Origin: Heterobilharzia americana
Taxonomy: Eukaryota > Platyhelminthes > Trematoda > Strigeidida > Schistosomatidae
Length of the DNA stretch: 64,000 bases
Assembly (NCBI GenBank): GCA_944470555.2
Contig: OX104129.1
Location: 52,113,998-52,177,997, forward strand
Direction: 5' to 3'
Shown: positions 12,067-23,944 of the stretch, piece after piece
Position numbering within the stretch: the first letter of the stretch is position 1
How the letters are laid out: every line of letters starts with the position of its first letter
The notes under the pieces: model-generated
The model's input: only the letters and a program-made list of their open reading frames with translations
The model's database searches: none
Told to the model about the DNA's origin: nothing
Position numbers and translations under genes: made by a program

Positions 12067-14116
12067 GTAAGTCAGTTGACAATATAAAGTAATGAAAGAG
12101 AGGGCAAGATTACAAGTCAATTAAGACGAAAATAGACAGAAAACAGCGTCGTGCTTGTTACAGTTCCAATGGGCATCAGTAATTCACTGGGATAATTTAT
12201 GTGTTTAATCCTAATGCTGAACAGCTGGCCAAATCATGATTGGTAACATAACTGGTAATTTTGTTGGGCTGATGATTGAAATTGGAATAAAAACTAAGTT
12301 CCTGTTAGCTTTAAATAGTGTCATTTGGGTTATCCAGTTTAAAATAAATTGTTCAGGTGTTATTAAACCTACTCTCCAAACTTCAACATTTCATCACACC
12401 GTAACTCAGTAATTTTTTGAATAATGCTGTGTTGTTTGGAGTGATCAACACTAGATTTGAGTCTCTGTATGAACAACATTCAGTGAAATGCAAGGAAATT
12501 CTGCTGACGAGTCTCAAACTGGATGAATTGTGCATTCTAGCCACCATCAATTATTAGTTTCATCATATTACTTTCCGAATCTTCTGAATTACCTTAGAAT
12601 ATGCTGTTGATATGTGGCTATGTTGCTGATCTGTCTGTGAATGCGGAAATACTGAAATAATGTCTAGTTATCTGTTCACAAGGCTATTTTAAATGATTGT
12701 GTGATAAACTTAGTTTAAGATCCTAGCAATACCCATTGAACAGTCAACGAATCTCTTTACTTATAGGCTTGATTAAAGCTTAAAAATTATAATCTCTGTT
12801 TTCATTTTGGTCGATTTGTAGCATTTAAACTTTTTGTTAAGAACACTCTTGTAGAGATTGAGTATGGATGAGAGTTTGTTAACTGACCTCTGTATAGTCT
12901 ACTATAGGTGGGGTTAAGACATCAATAATTTCTTCCTCATTGGTTAATAACGACTCCAGCAAATGAACTCATAAAGCCAAAAATCGGATAATAACCTAAA
13001 ATTTAGTCTCAGCCGTCAGCCTAATTAAAAGATATTATTTCACACCTTAAAAAGAAAACTATAAGAGATTTACTGTACACCTGTTTCAAAGCGTTGGCCG
13101 TGTAACCTGGAAATTTATGTATGCTGACAAATTTGATAAGCTCTTGGTTGTGAGTTATAAGGTTTAAAATCTTATTCTTTGCCTTCATACTGTTTGCTGG
13201 CATCGACGATTCTTTTAAAAGTTTACGTCAAAGCACCTGGTTCACCTTTACTTCTAATATGTGAGCCTTTTTCAAATTTATTCTGCCACAAACTTGCTCC
13301 AGTCACCGGTACTTTGGCGACTAGTTACCTTCATGAATCAATTGACCGAATAATAACCAGATTATCGACAGGGCATTAAAAACCCTAAGATGCCAAACTA
13401 GAATATGGTAGAGATATACAGATGATACGTTTGTAGTGCACCTTCTTGACACCGAAATGCACTTAGTGCCAAAATAAATAGATTGAAGTGAATTAATTGG
13501 ATATTAGCTGGAGAAACTTCTATCTCGCCTCTGAATGCTTAAGGTGTTTTGAATTTGCTTTAACAAGCCTGTATCCGAGCAAGATTTGGCACCATTTTGC
13601 GCTCCTTTTGTGCTGGTTGACACACACGTCCTCAGAGTCCCTAGTTCAGCCAACAATAGATAGATAATTTGGATAGGCCTTTTCCTTTAATATCACCCTC
13701 ATATTTATTCTATTTAAATATATTGCTCTTTCAAATATATTCCTAAATAACATTTTTTTTGTTTCATATTTCGTTACCAGTACGTACATGTTAGGTATGC
13801 AGGTATAAGAGCACATTGCGTTAAGTAGGGTTGGTCGAGCGTTACGCAACTGTAGCACACCTAGACCCCTACAATTGGTGACCCCATTGTGATGCCTTTT
13901 TGTTTTTCTTTAAAAACTAAACCAACAAACGTCTTTGGAACATGTAAATTCTGCTTCAAATTCTATAAAATTCACGAAAGTAGACTGTAGGTACGGGACT
14001 TTACTCAAATTCCCATGCTTAAAAATAAATGAAGAAAAAATTAGGAAAATTTAGGAAACTAATGCACACGGCGCGAGGTTCTGTTCTCACTGGGAACAAC
14101 ATAACATGCCAAGGTG

Positions 14117-14191
14117 CAGGTATACCAACCTGACGAGTCTTAAATAGGACAAAATGCACGTCGGGAATTCCTCTGATAGCCATAACCAAGT
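14117..14191 (+). repeat. SINE 3' end fragment
   Basis: Shares the tail of the SINE copy at 15350-15559: 'caggtatac..cc..ccgacgagtc..aaatag.acaaaa.gcacgtc' and then 'attcctct..tagcca.aac'. The tRNA-like 5' part is missing, so it is a truncated copy. Confidence 0.65.
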
Positions 14192-15139
14192 AAATCACCA
14201 TTATGAATATTCAGACCATATGGATGTATCCATATAGAATCCCATATGTCAATAGTGGGCGAACAATTTGATCCAATAAAACAACGAAGAATTACAAGCA
14301 TATCAATGGATACGCCGATAAATATTTAAATTTTCATGCAGTAAACGTGAAAGCTAAAGCAAAACTGAACTTATTTAATGGAGTGAAAAAACTCAGAACA
14401 AATCCCAGTGATTTGGAAAATAAAGTTTTAAAGTTAAACAAGTTTTAATGAGTAATGGATATCACCCGAAAACAATTTTTAAGCAACGTTTTTGATGAGA
14501 TGGATGAAACATCAAGTAGGAAATATAAGGTCAAAACAAAATCAAGTGTGTCATGTATGACAGTACTATACTAAAAGGATAATTTTTGAGGCAGATTCAG
14601 ATGTTGTTTGCCGCTTATGATATCAGAGTTTACTTCTAACCTTTTAGTTCATTGGAAAACGTCTTATTCAAAGTGAAAGATTCACTTTCTTGGATAACAT
14701 AAAACAACTGTGATGATTAGGTTAAATATCAGAAAAGTGAGGTCATTTATGTTGGCAGAAGTTTTAAATAATAAAACATCAGGGTGAATGAACACAATCT
14801 ATGTAGTGAACATCCATCAAGAATGAAAATACAAAGCTATCGGCGATGTGTTTGCGTGCGACTAAAAGTGGACTTATTTTGATAATGTATGCATATTAGC
14901 AAAGTATTTCTATTTACTTGACCTAAGAATTATAACTACCTAGTTCATCACCGTTACAAACATCTTGGAGGAATTCGGTCATTAAATCAAGTTTAAATAT
15001 AATCTCATTGTTACCATTTGTTGATGTGCTAATAATTCTCCATTGTTTCACTGAATCGAACTATCCGACCTCTATGGACAAATAGGCTTCTATGAGGATG
15101 TTTCGATTTTGCCTGAATACTTATTTCGATAATATTTTT

Positions 15140-15339
15140 AGTTGTGGCTAGCAAAGGAATCCATGATGCGCGTTTTGTCCTACTTCGGACTAGTCAGCTG
15201 GATACACCTTAACCGCAGTGTGCCGACTGAGGCTCGAACTTCGTACCTATCGCTTTAAACGCTAAAGCGTTATCCACTTGGCCAATGAGGCACAACAACC
15301 ACCTCTTGTACAACGAGCATCGGTTATTACTATTAATAG
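15140..15339 (-). repeat. tRNA-derived SINE, left arm of inverted pair
   Basis: Read on the minus strand it has a box A-like 'TGGCCAAGTGGATAACGC' and a box B-like 'GGTACGAAGTTCGAGCC', followed by a tail ending in 'ctttgctagccacaac'. This order is that of a tRNA-derived SINE with an internal RNA polymerase III promoter. It is the mirror of the copy at 15350-15559, and the inner ends of the two are 10 bp apart. Confidence 0.75.
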
Positions 15340-15349
15340 TTTGTTATTA

Positions 15350-15559
15350 CTATTGATAGTAATAACTAATACAGGTTGTACAAGAGGTGGCTGTTGTGCC
15401 TCATTGGCCAGATGGATAACGCTTTGGCGTTTGAAGCGACGGGTACGAGATTCAAGCCTCAGTGGATACACCACCACTTACTGCGGTGCAGGTATATCCG
15501 GCCGACGAGTCCCAAATAGAACAAAACGCACGTCGCAGATTCCTCTGCTAGCCACAACT
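15350..15559 (+). repeat. tRNA-derived SINE, right arm of inverted pair
   Basis: Contains the box A-like 'TGGCCAGATGGATAACGC' and the box B-like 'GAGATTCAAGCC', then a tail 'attcctctgctagccacaac'. Overlapping open frames on both strands here are by-products of the palindrome and not genes. Confidence 0.75.
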
Positions 15560-16856
15560 AGGTAAGTTATAGTACAGCCGATAGTTAATTGATGGAATTA
15601 ATGTTTCGCTATAAAATAAGCAGTATAAAACTTATTTAAGTTAATTATTTCATCAATGATTATTCTACAACTTAGTTTTGATGTACTGCTAAATTTGTCG
15701 TACACAGACTTAAAGTATCTGATTACATTTTCAACGAAATATGCAAAATTAAGGTTGACAAACGTACTCTATTACTTATCCATCAAGTGTATAAAAATTT
15801 ATAATATAACTGTTTTAGTTTGCTGTATTACTGACATATGTCGTGGACTATTTTTCACATCATTTCTTCAGATTATTTGGTGGTTAGACCTATAGACAGC
15901 CGTAAATCTATGTTCTTTTACTGTATTCTAAATTGCTAGGATTTAGTTAGGTTCATAGTCCGACTACACTTGTCTGCTGTTTATCTAACAGTTGATTACC
16001 ACCAGAATCGTTGATGTATTAATTATGAATTACACAATTTCTTACACAACATACTATAAAAAAAATGAAGGAAACTAGATAGAGTGAGATCTTAGAATTT
16101 TTCCTGTTCTGAGAACCAGAACTAGCGAAATCGATGCAAAATCATGTCACTTTATTTACAAGGTCCTGTGTTCTTATTATCTTCATTCTACATATGTCTC
16201 ACAGCAAATGTCTGTAACTCTATGGATTGTCGTTGGTGCGTTTCGGAATCATTGTTTGAATGAATGGCAACGGTTTCCATACAAAATATTCACCTTAACT
16301 GCTAAAAAATTCCATTCTTTCATAGTCAATGAAAGCATTCAAGTGTATTTTTAAGCTCCTAATGAATTACTTGTTAGGTTGCTAATTAGCATCCTTTTTA
16401 ACTTCACTAATAAACACTGTATTATTCAATAATATTCCAGTTGGTTCAAAAGATAACCGGAAAGTTTTCAGCTAGCTGTATAAACTTATACAAAAGTTAA
16501 CTTGTTCCTCTTCTGAACTATCATACAGTAGTTTATTTCATAAGACGTGAAAGTTGAAGTGAATAAGAGTGAGACAGTTTTATATGGGAACCAACGTCTG
16601 ACATATAAATGGTCTGACGAAGGAAATAGAGGGATGACTGGGAAGACTGCTGTTTTGTCACTTTGTAACTCAGTGAGTTAATTCTTCAGCTTACATGTGT
16701 ATGGACTGGTTGACATTTATTTCGTAATAAGTAGTCACTTGATCTTCAGCAATAAGACAATATCTACCCCCCTCAGTGACTATTTAGTAATGCTAGAAAA
16801 CAAAATGAGAATACGCTATAAAAATATCTATGAATATTAATGCAACTAGTCATTTA

Positions 16857-17020
16857 ATATTAACATGGAGCCTGGAATTACTGTGCCGTGGTCTAACTTG
16901 CCGCACCTTAGACAGATAGAGAAAATGTAAGCGAAAGTAGTAGAATGACAAGAGAATAGAGTAAAAGGGGTAAGGCAAAGAGGAAACGCGCTATGACAAT
17001 TAAGATGAAGATAATACACT
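16857..17020 (+). repeat. Dispersed repeat family A, copy 2
   Basis: Shows 'ctggaattactgtgccgtgg', 'cttgccgcacct', a purine-rich middle and 'acaattaagatgaagataat', in the same order as the copy at 9588-9970. The GC-richer tail of copy 1 is not seen. Confidence 0.6.
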
Positions 17021-18656
17021 ACATATTTAAAGTATTCACTGTTCCATACGAAAGTTTCTTTCATTTTCTTTCCCTATTTATCGTGTAAACATTTCCATGA
17101 AAAAACACTAAAATAAAAAAGTGGTAAGGAGGCAAAGATAGAGAACAAAGTAAATCAAAAGGAAAAAATAAAAAGCATCCCTGGCTGTCATGTGTGAACA
17201 AATATATAAAAATCTTAAAAAATAAATACTTCATTGTTTATGTGTTGTACTACTCGAATATATTTCCAAGTAATGATAAGGGAAACAAAGAGTGGTAGTG
17301 ATTCATTGTGAAGACCAGCATAATACCCCCGGAAAAGTATTTTAGTAATAAAACATTTGCCTAGTTTTAAAAACAGAATAAATTAGTGACTAAAGTAATC
17401 GGTTTTGAAGATGAGTATTTCGAACAATGAGATGTTGGGTAGCTAAGTTGTTGCATTCCAGCACTTCTTAGTAGATGAACAATCCAAGAAGGTTTCAAGC
17501 TTCCGATTATAGATGTCTTTCAGCTGTCACATACATTTATTGATAAAAGAAAATGATTGATTTTGAGAGTATATATCGTAGGGTAGCTGATTCGGTCAGC
17601 AAGATTGACAGTTGATGGACATAGCTAATTTATGCCGGATTAGGTAGTAAAACAGGTAAATGTACCTAAACGATTCCATGCTACAAATCTATGAAGTCTC
17701 AAAATGTTGGTTTTCATGATGGTAAGTATTGGCTACTGGGAAGAGATCTTCAGAGTTTTACGAATCATTCATACTGACACGTAATTCAAAGTTAATCACT
17801 GTTACCTATTGACCGTTTATTATCTTCAGACTTCTTGATATCTCACTTTAGTTTTTTTTTATTCCGAGTCATTACGAAAATCGATAGCTTTGACATCTGA
17901 CCTTTTCGACGAGATTCTATTTGTCAATCAAACTTATTAACACTACCAGTGCCTGAATACTTGAAAATTATGTTTAAGACAGACTCATTTACGGCGTATA
18001 CACCAATTACTAGGCTTATTAGCGTTGGCTATGATTACAAATATGTCACTGTAACTAAATCTTAAATCGATTGACCCACTGATGTCTGGTTTCTCTCAAG
18101 TACATCAAACAACTACTCATGAGCCAGTCACTACGTACTGCTGGCAACAAATTCAGCGTTAAGAATCTGAAAGTTTCAAGCGATAAATTTGGTTCCTAAT
18201 TATTTTCATAAGTTGCCTAACTGTCCCAGATTACAGTAAGACATCAATGTATCAAAAAATGTAGTTCAAACCACAAAACCAATATGGTATAAATCCTGAA
18301 TACTAATACTGTTTACTTGAGTGTTACCTGATAATTAACGTGCTAAAAATTGCCTAGGTTGCCAAAATGGTTAAGACAAAGTTCTCTGGAAAATATCATT
18401 GAGTCGAACTACTTAGTCAAGTAATGTTTTCACCTTTCTTGATGTTATGATTATTTTCCGGTGAATTCCAAAATTCATTTTGAAGTAATTGTCTATAAAA
18501 GCTCGATTGTTCATGATTGAATGGAATTGTACTGTCATAATTAAAGTTATAACAACTTATTCCTTGCGTTTCAATTAAGAAACTCTTTTAGACTCAGAAG
18601 TACCTTATTGAATCAAAAACTGTAAAAAGAGTTCTGATCTGTTTTCTTGCTGCCAG

Positions 18657-19126
18657 ATGAAGACGATGTTCGAAACGACCCAGTGTTAGCTGTAACAGAA
18701 GCTGCAACGTTTATCACTCCATCTTGCACATCAAGATCAACAATTGATGATCCAGATGAAAATTTACCTTGGCTCGTTACACTTTTGTCTGGCGAGCGCT
18801 TTTGGTTCAAACCAATCAAACCTAAACACCATGTCAGGAAGTCAAGTGGGAACGCATCTACTACAAATACATCAGAGCGTATATCACAGGAATCCATTGT
18901 CGTGGATACACCTAGTTCGAAAAGCACTAGTGATACAATGATGTATGAAACATTTCCAGGTACGTCAATGGAATCATTTCGGGCTTATGATCCTGCAACT
19001 GGTGAGACTTTGTATACACGTCCAGCAGATGGTTTGATTGCTGTCGAACCTCACCCAGATAGTCCGCTCAAACTGATTGTACAACATTCAGATGGTACAC
19101 GTATAACACAACTTTTATTAGCATAT
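18657..19126 (+). CDS. SPAG17: SPAG17 exon e6, 'DGTRIT' block
   Basis: The largest exon in the window, 470 bases and 157 residues. An acidic start ('EDDVRNDPV') and 'DENLPWLVTLLSGERFWFKP' are followed by a Ser/Thr-rich linker. It ends in 'FRAYDPATGETLYTRPADGL' and 'IVQHSDGTRITQLLLAY'. The last two blocks are diagnostic for SPAG17, where a 'DP-x-x-x-x-x-x-TR-x-DG' strand precedes 'HADGTRIT'. The acceptor is AG at 18655-18656 after 'gttttcttgctgcc'; the donor is GTGAGT at 19127. Phase 1 in and phase 0 out, both as required. The minus-strand open frame at 18613-18927 is a shadow. Confidence 0.95.
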
Positions 19127-19377
19127 GTGAGTTGAAAATTCACTAGATATTGTAACATTAAATTTTTTTATCTACTGAAAAGTAGTGGTCCCAATAAAAT
19201 AGTCAACATCGCCTTATGTCTCCACGAAATGAAAAATTGATCGCAGATACAATTGCAGTTGAGGTCAAATTAGAAAGAAAAAACACGAAATACGGCCAGA
19301 CCAATAAATAACACCAGCCCACCAGTTCAGTCAGTTAGTTTCAAAATCGAACTTGGTACTAATGCTTTTCTGTCCAG

Positions 19378-19522
19378 TCAATCATATCTCATATCAGCAC
19401 ATCAAGCCAAAAATGACTGAAATAAAAGATAGGAAAATAAAGAGGAAGGCGGTCACCACTGGTAGGAAGTTGTGGGAAAAGAATAAACAATTTTGAAATT
19501 AAGTATGACGATTAAGATAACT
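19378..19522 (+). repeat. Dispersed repeat family A, copy 3, left half
   Basis: Begins near 'atctcatatcagcacatcaa' and runs through a purine-rich stretch to 'attaagataact', where the RTE element begins. The right half resumes at 22797. Comparison with the uninterrupted copy at 9588-9970 shows that the break is due to insertion. Confidence 0.7.
19511..19522 (+). repeat. 12-bp target-site duplication, left
   Basis: 'attaagataact' occurs here and again at 22797-22808, on either side of the RTE element. Confidence 0.8.
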
Positions 19523-22500
19523 AACCTCGCCTGGTTAATTAGTTTACTAGTTACTAGCCGGTCCTAAGCCCCCGTAAAGAGGGAAGGTTGGGCATAGGGC
19601 TAGCAACCCTAACCCGGAAAACAAATCTAACCGCTAAAGAAACTTCAAAGCACAAACAAAATATAAAAAATGAAAACAAAACTATTCCTCGCTGGAATCG
19701 GAGAGGCGAAATGACGCCAGTTGGAGAAAGCCTTCGGGAAGCCAATTCGCCGGGCCGATGTGTCTTCTCTCCCTAGATGAAAGCAAAAGTAAATGTGGGG
19801 ACATGGAATGTCCGTACGATGTTTGAACCCAGCAAGGCAGCCCAGATTGCAAAGGAGATGAGAAGGTATCACATTGAAGTGCTTGGGATTTGCGAAAGCA
19901 GATGGAATGAGAGTGGACTCTCCAAACTGTCAACTGGAGAATCAATAATCTACTCCGATATTGTCACACAGACGACAACCACGAGCACACTGAGGGAGTG
20001 GCTATCATGACGTCCTCAAGAGCATCGAAGGCTCTCATGCAGTGGGAACCAATCTCCACCAGGATCAGGGTCATGACAGCAAGATTCAACTCAAAAGGAA
20101 GGGAGGTGACAATCATACAATGCTATGCACCTACAAATAATGCAGAGCAAGAGAAGAAGGAGGAATTCTACAGACGACTTCAATCAACACTGGACAAGAC
20201 GTCAGTTGGCGATATCAAAATCCTAATGGGCGACATGAATGCCAAACTTGGAGGGGACAACACGGGAAGAGAACTAACCATGGGTCGAGAGGCGCTAGGT
20301 GAAATGAATGAGAATGGAGAATTGTTTGTAGAATTCTGTGCATTCAACGATTCGGTGATTGGAGGCAGTGTGTTCAGGCACAAAGATATCCACAAAGCGA
20401 CATGGATTTCACCAGACACCACGACACACTAAAAATCAAATCGACTTTATCTCAATCTCAAGAAAATGGAGACGCAGTCTACTTAACACAAGGTGAAGAA
20501 GAGGAGCAGATGTAGGTTCAGACCACTCACCATCTAGTGCAAGGAACCTTCCAAATCAAGTTAAAAGCCTTCAAGGAAGCTGGTGATAGACCTCAACTCA
20601 AGTACAACACTCGGAAACTGAAGGATGAAACTACAAAGGAGATCTTCAAGGCAGCCATCAAGACAAAATGGGAGACATCGAGCAACATCCCTGAAGAAAC
20701 TTGTGTGGAAGAACACTGGAAGTCTTTGAAAGCTATGTGGAAAGAAACCTGCACAACAGTATTAGGAAGGAAGAAGAGGTGAGACAAGGAATGGATCTCG
20801 ACGGATACCTGGAAGCTGACAGAGCAGGGAGAGGAAGATGGTGATGGTGAAGCAGAAGATAAACCAGTGCAAGGATGCTCAACGACAAGAGGAACTGAGC
20901 ACAATGTATAAAACACTGGACAAAGAAGTGAAGAAGAGTGCACGCAAAGACAAAAGACACTTCTACGACACACTGGCAAGTGAAGCAGAACAGGCTGCAG
21001 GTAAGAGAGATAGAGACCTGACGACATTGTATCAAATAACCAGGTTGCTATCAGGGAAGAGACCAACACAGATGAAACCAATAAAAGATGAAGAAGGAAA
21101 TTTAATTACAAAAGAAGAGAAACAGAGGAAACGATGGGCCGACCACTTCAAGAAGCTCTTGAATCGACCACCACCTGCACTTCGTCCAGAAATACCACCT
21201 GCAGCCGCTGAATTACAAGTGAACATAAATCCTCCAACGAAAATGGAAGTCCTGAACACCATAAAGCTACTGAAATGCGGGAAAGCAGCAGGACCAGATG
21301 GAATACCGCCAGAAGCACTGAGAACAGATGCAGAGACAACAGCGGACATGCTCACACCACTATTGCAGAAGGTGTGGAAGGAAGCGAAGGTACCGGACGA
21401 TTGGAAGAAGGGTTACCTTGTCAAACTGCCGAAGAAGGGAGACCTCAGTGCTTGCAAGAACTGGCGCGGAATCACTCTCCTGTCCACCCCAAGTAAAATA
21501 TTAAGCCGCATCATCATGGAGAGGCTTAAAGACGCACTGGATTCAAAACTGCGACCGGAACAGGCAGGCTTCAGGAAGTACAAATCATGTGCGGACCAAA
21601 TTGCAACGCTTCGCATCATCATAGAACAGAGCATAGAATGGCAATCAGCTCTCTGCCTCAACTTCATCGACTTTGAGAAGGCCTTTGACAGCGTCGACTG
21701 AGAAGTAATTTGGAAACTGCTTCATTACTACGGAGTACCGCAAACCTTTATCCGCCTCATTCAACAACTATATCAAGACGCATGCCACATGCCAAGTAAT
21801 CCACAAGGGGAAGCTCAGTGATGCTTTTGAAGTGAAGACAGGAGTGAAACAAGGTTGCCTACTATCCCCCATGATATTCCTGATTGTGATGGACTGGATC
21901 ATGCAGCAAACAGTAGGCAGCGAGAAGAGGTGGATACGCTGAACTGTGGAAAAGAACCTAGAAGACTTGGATTTCGCCGATGACTTGTGCCTGATGTGAC
22001 ACAAACTTGAAGATCTACAGGCAAAAGCTAACAAGTTGATAGAAGAGGCAGCTAAGACGGGACTTCAGGTGAATATAGAGAAGACAGAGGTGATGAAGAT
22101 ACCGCACCACCACCATCAACAACAACAACAAACTCCAATCACCGTCAACGGGAGAAACTTAAAGGAAGTAACCTCCTTCACTTATCTAGGAAGCACTGTT
22201 TCAACTACAGGCGGCACAGGCACAGACGAGGATGTCAAAGTCAGAATCGGAAAAGCAAGACAGGCGTTCATTGGCCTGAAACCAGTGTGGAGATCTTCTG
22301 CATTGCACTCAGCATGCGGAACAAGATCCGGATTGTCAACACCAACGTCAAGTCAGTGCTTCTGTATGGCTCAGAGACTTGGCGCGTCACGAAAGGGATT
22401 TCCAATAAACTACAGACATTCATCAACAACCGCTTACGCTCGCTACTGAAGATCAGATGGCCAGAATAATAAGAATGAGCAACAAGGAGCTCTGGGAACG

Positions 22501-22796
22501 AACCAACCAAGAACCTATCGCTCAACAAATATGCAGGAGGAAGTGGAGATGGATGGGGCATGCACTGAGAAGGCCGACTGAGGACATCACGCGTCAGGCC
22601 GTCGAGTGGAATCCCCATGGGAAGCGACGAGTTGGACGTCCGAGGGTGACATGGAGGAGATCGTGTGAGGAGGAAATGAGAGCTTGTGGGCTGCCGTGGG
22701 ACCAGGTTCAAAAGATCACAGAGAACAGAGGTCACTGGAGGCGTGCTATTGAAGCCCTATGTTCCACTAGGAACCCAAGGGACTAATAATAATATA
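19523..22796 (+). mobile_element. RTE-clade (SR2-like) LINE, near full length
   Basis: A 3.27-kb non-LTR retrotransposon bounded by a 12-bp target-site duplication. It has a short 5' leader, an apurinic-type endonuclease, a reverse transcriptase, a C-terminal region typical of the RTE group, and an 'aataataata' tail instead of poly(A). RTE elements move by target-primed reverse transcription. It lies in intron 6 of SPAG17 in the gene's orientation. The reading frame is broken several times, so the copy is dead. SR2 of Schistosoma is the likely relative; this is from the pattern of motifs and no database match was made. Confidence 0.88.
19777..22786 (+). pseudogene. Endonuclease-reverse transcriptase ORF of RTE element, broken
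   Basis: Starts 'MKAKVNVGTWNVRTMF' at 19777; 'VGTWNVRTM' is the N-terminal endonuclease signature of RTE elements. 'MGDMNAKLGG' near 20225 is the catalytic GD-x-N motif and 'GSDHH' near 20520 the SDH motif, after a frameshift. The reverse transcriptase includes 'GPDGIPPEAL', 'NWRGITLL', 'FIDFEKAFDSVD' (motif A, near 21660) and 'LDFADDLCLM' (motif C, near 21968). The C-terminus 'RKWRWMGHALRRP...RVGRPRVTWRR' ends at 22786. Frame changes occur near 19990, 20430, 21720-22030 and 22280-22460. In-frame stops lie at about 20780, 21700 and 21998. Confidence 0.88.
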
Positions 22797-22808
22797 ATTA
22801 AGATAACT
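22797..22808 (+). repeat. 12-bp target-site duplication, right
   Basis: Second copy of 'attaagataact', directly after the AAT-rich tail of the RTE element. Confidence 0.8.
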
Positions 22809-23010
22809 TGTGGATACATATGATTCACTGTAATCGATTTTAACCCATATCATATGCAGACTCCAGCAACTAGTTTCGATTGTCATATGGACCCCAAATA
22901 TAAAGTATATATATTCTTAGAAAGTTCAGATCAACAGTCACAGGCTTCGTAGACTGTTGAGGTGTTTTAATCTGGCTGCCTATCACTTTCTACCACCTAG
23001 CCCCTAAATG
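22797..23010 (+). repeat. Dispersed repeat family A, copy 3, right half
   Basis: Continues the family A repeat interrupted at 19522: 'tgtggatacatatgattcac', 'atcatatgcagactccagca' and 'gttttaatctggctgcc' correspond to the second half of copy 1 (9760-9960). Confidence 0.6.
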
Positions 23011-23944
23011 TTAATCCGCGGTTCCACTTTGATTTTGTCAACCAGTCAAATACTGTTAAGGTCAAGTAGAGAAATATGATTATCCAGTTCCAGATGTGCT
23101 AGAAAAATGAAAATAACTGTTTAGACTTTAGGAGACATGAATCAGAACCGAAGGTAGTGACAAATATTCATTATTACACTGTTTCCATTTTAATCGCTGT
23201 ACCCCCTTTCATAATTTACTATGACAGCTCTTCTTTTCGTTTCATCATTTTCTACGCTATAAATCTTGTTCTTTCCTGTCTTTTAGTTTGCACCTTCATT
23301 TTTTTTGATAATTACAGAACAATCCTGATCGCATTTTAATACTGACCCAATAATCGCATACCGACAGAATCCTAATGAATAAAATTTATAACTGCCACCA
23401 TTTCTACATAACTTTTATGATTTTCTTAAAGGTCAGTGAAAATGGAAATCCCACTTGCCTACTTGTGACCAATGTAAGCATCTAAACACGACATCAAGTA
23501 GAATTTGTGAGTTAGTAAGAAGAATTGCAGTAAAAATGCTCAATAAGCAAACAAAAGTGACCAATAGTCAATGATATTTGTCGTTTCCACCATATGCCGC
23601 AGTGCTGCTTAATGTTTTCACTCCGTTCTGTACATACAGAGCTTGACTAACTTCAACTAGTGTTGACTACAGATTCAAGCCTGCCCTATCCTCATTCTCA
23701 GTTTAGGTGTACTAAAATATTCAAATAAATTTTGTCGCAATAATCATAATCGTTTACCAAATCAAATCCATGGCAAATATTATCGTATATACAGCAAAGA
23801 CATTAAGAGAATGTGGTTTCATAACGTAAATATAAACAGAAAAGCAACTAATAGTAAGCTGCAACCATTAATATTTTAAGATTTGATTTTCAAGTTATAT
23901 TGAAAATATGTGACTCGGAAGTGTAAGACCATAGTGACCTTGGA
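23011..23944. other. Intron 6, unassigned segment
   Basis: AT-rich sequence between two retroelement copies. No exon with fitting splice phases and no recognised repeat. Confidence 0.5.

Larger units (their letters stand above)
12067..18656. other. Intron 5 with SINE cluster
   Basis: About 6.6 kb. It contains a SINE 3' fragment (14117-14191), the head-to-head SINE pair (15140-15559), a family A repeat (16857-17020), and a possible reverse-transcriptase scrap at about 13380-13460. Apart from these I see only AT-rich sequence without protein similarity. Confidence 0.5.

Noticed and set aside
15350..15450. True tRNA gene
   Set aside because: Box A and box B resemble a tRNA, but no cloverleaf closes by eye and the repeat occurs several times with a common non-tRNA tail.
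15262..15565. Overlapping open frames on both strands with similar proteins
   Set aside because: They result from the inverted SINE pair, which translates alike in both directions.
18613..18927. 104-codon minus-strand open frame
   Set aside because: A shadow of exon e6, whose + strand protein is conserved.
20593..21355. Long minus-strand open frames opposite the LINE
   Set aside because: Antisense shadows of the RTE reading frame; the hydrophobic composition comes from complementing Lys/Glu-rich codons.
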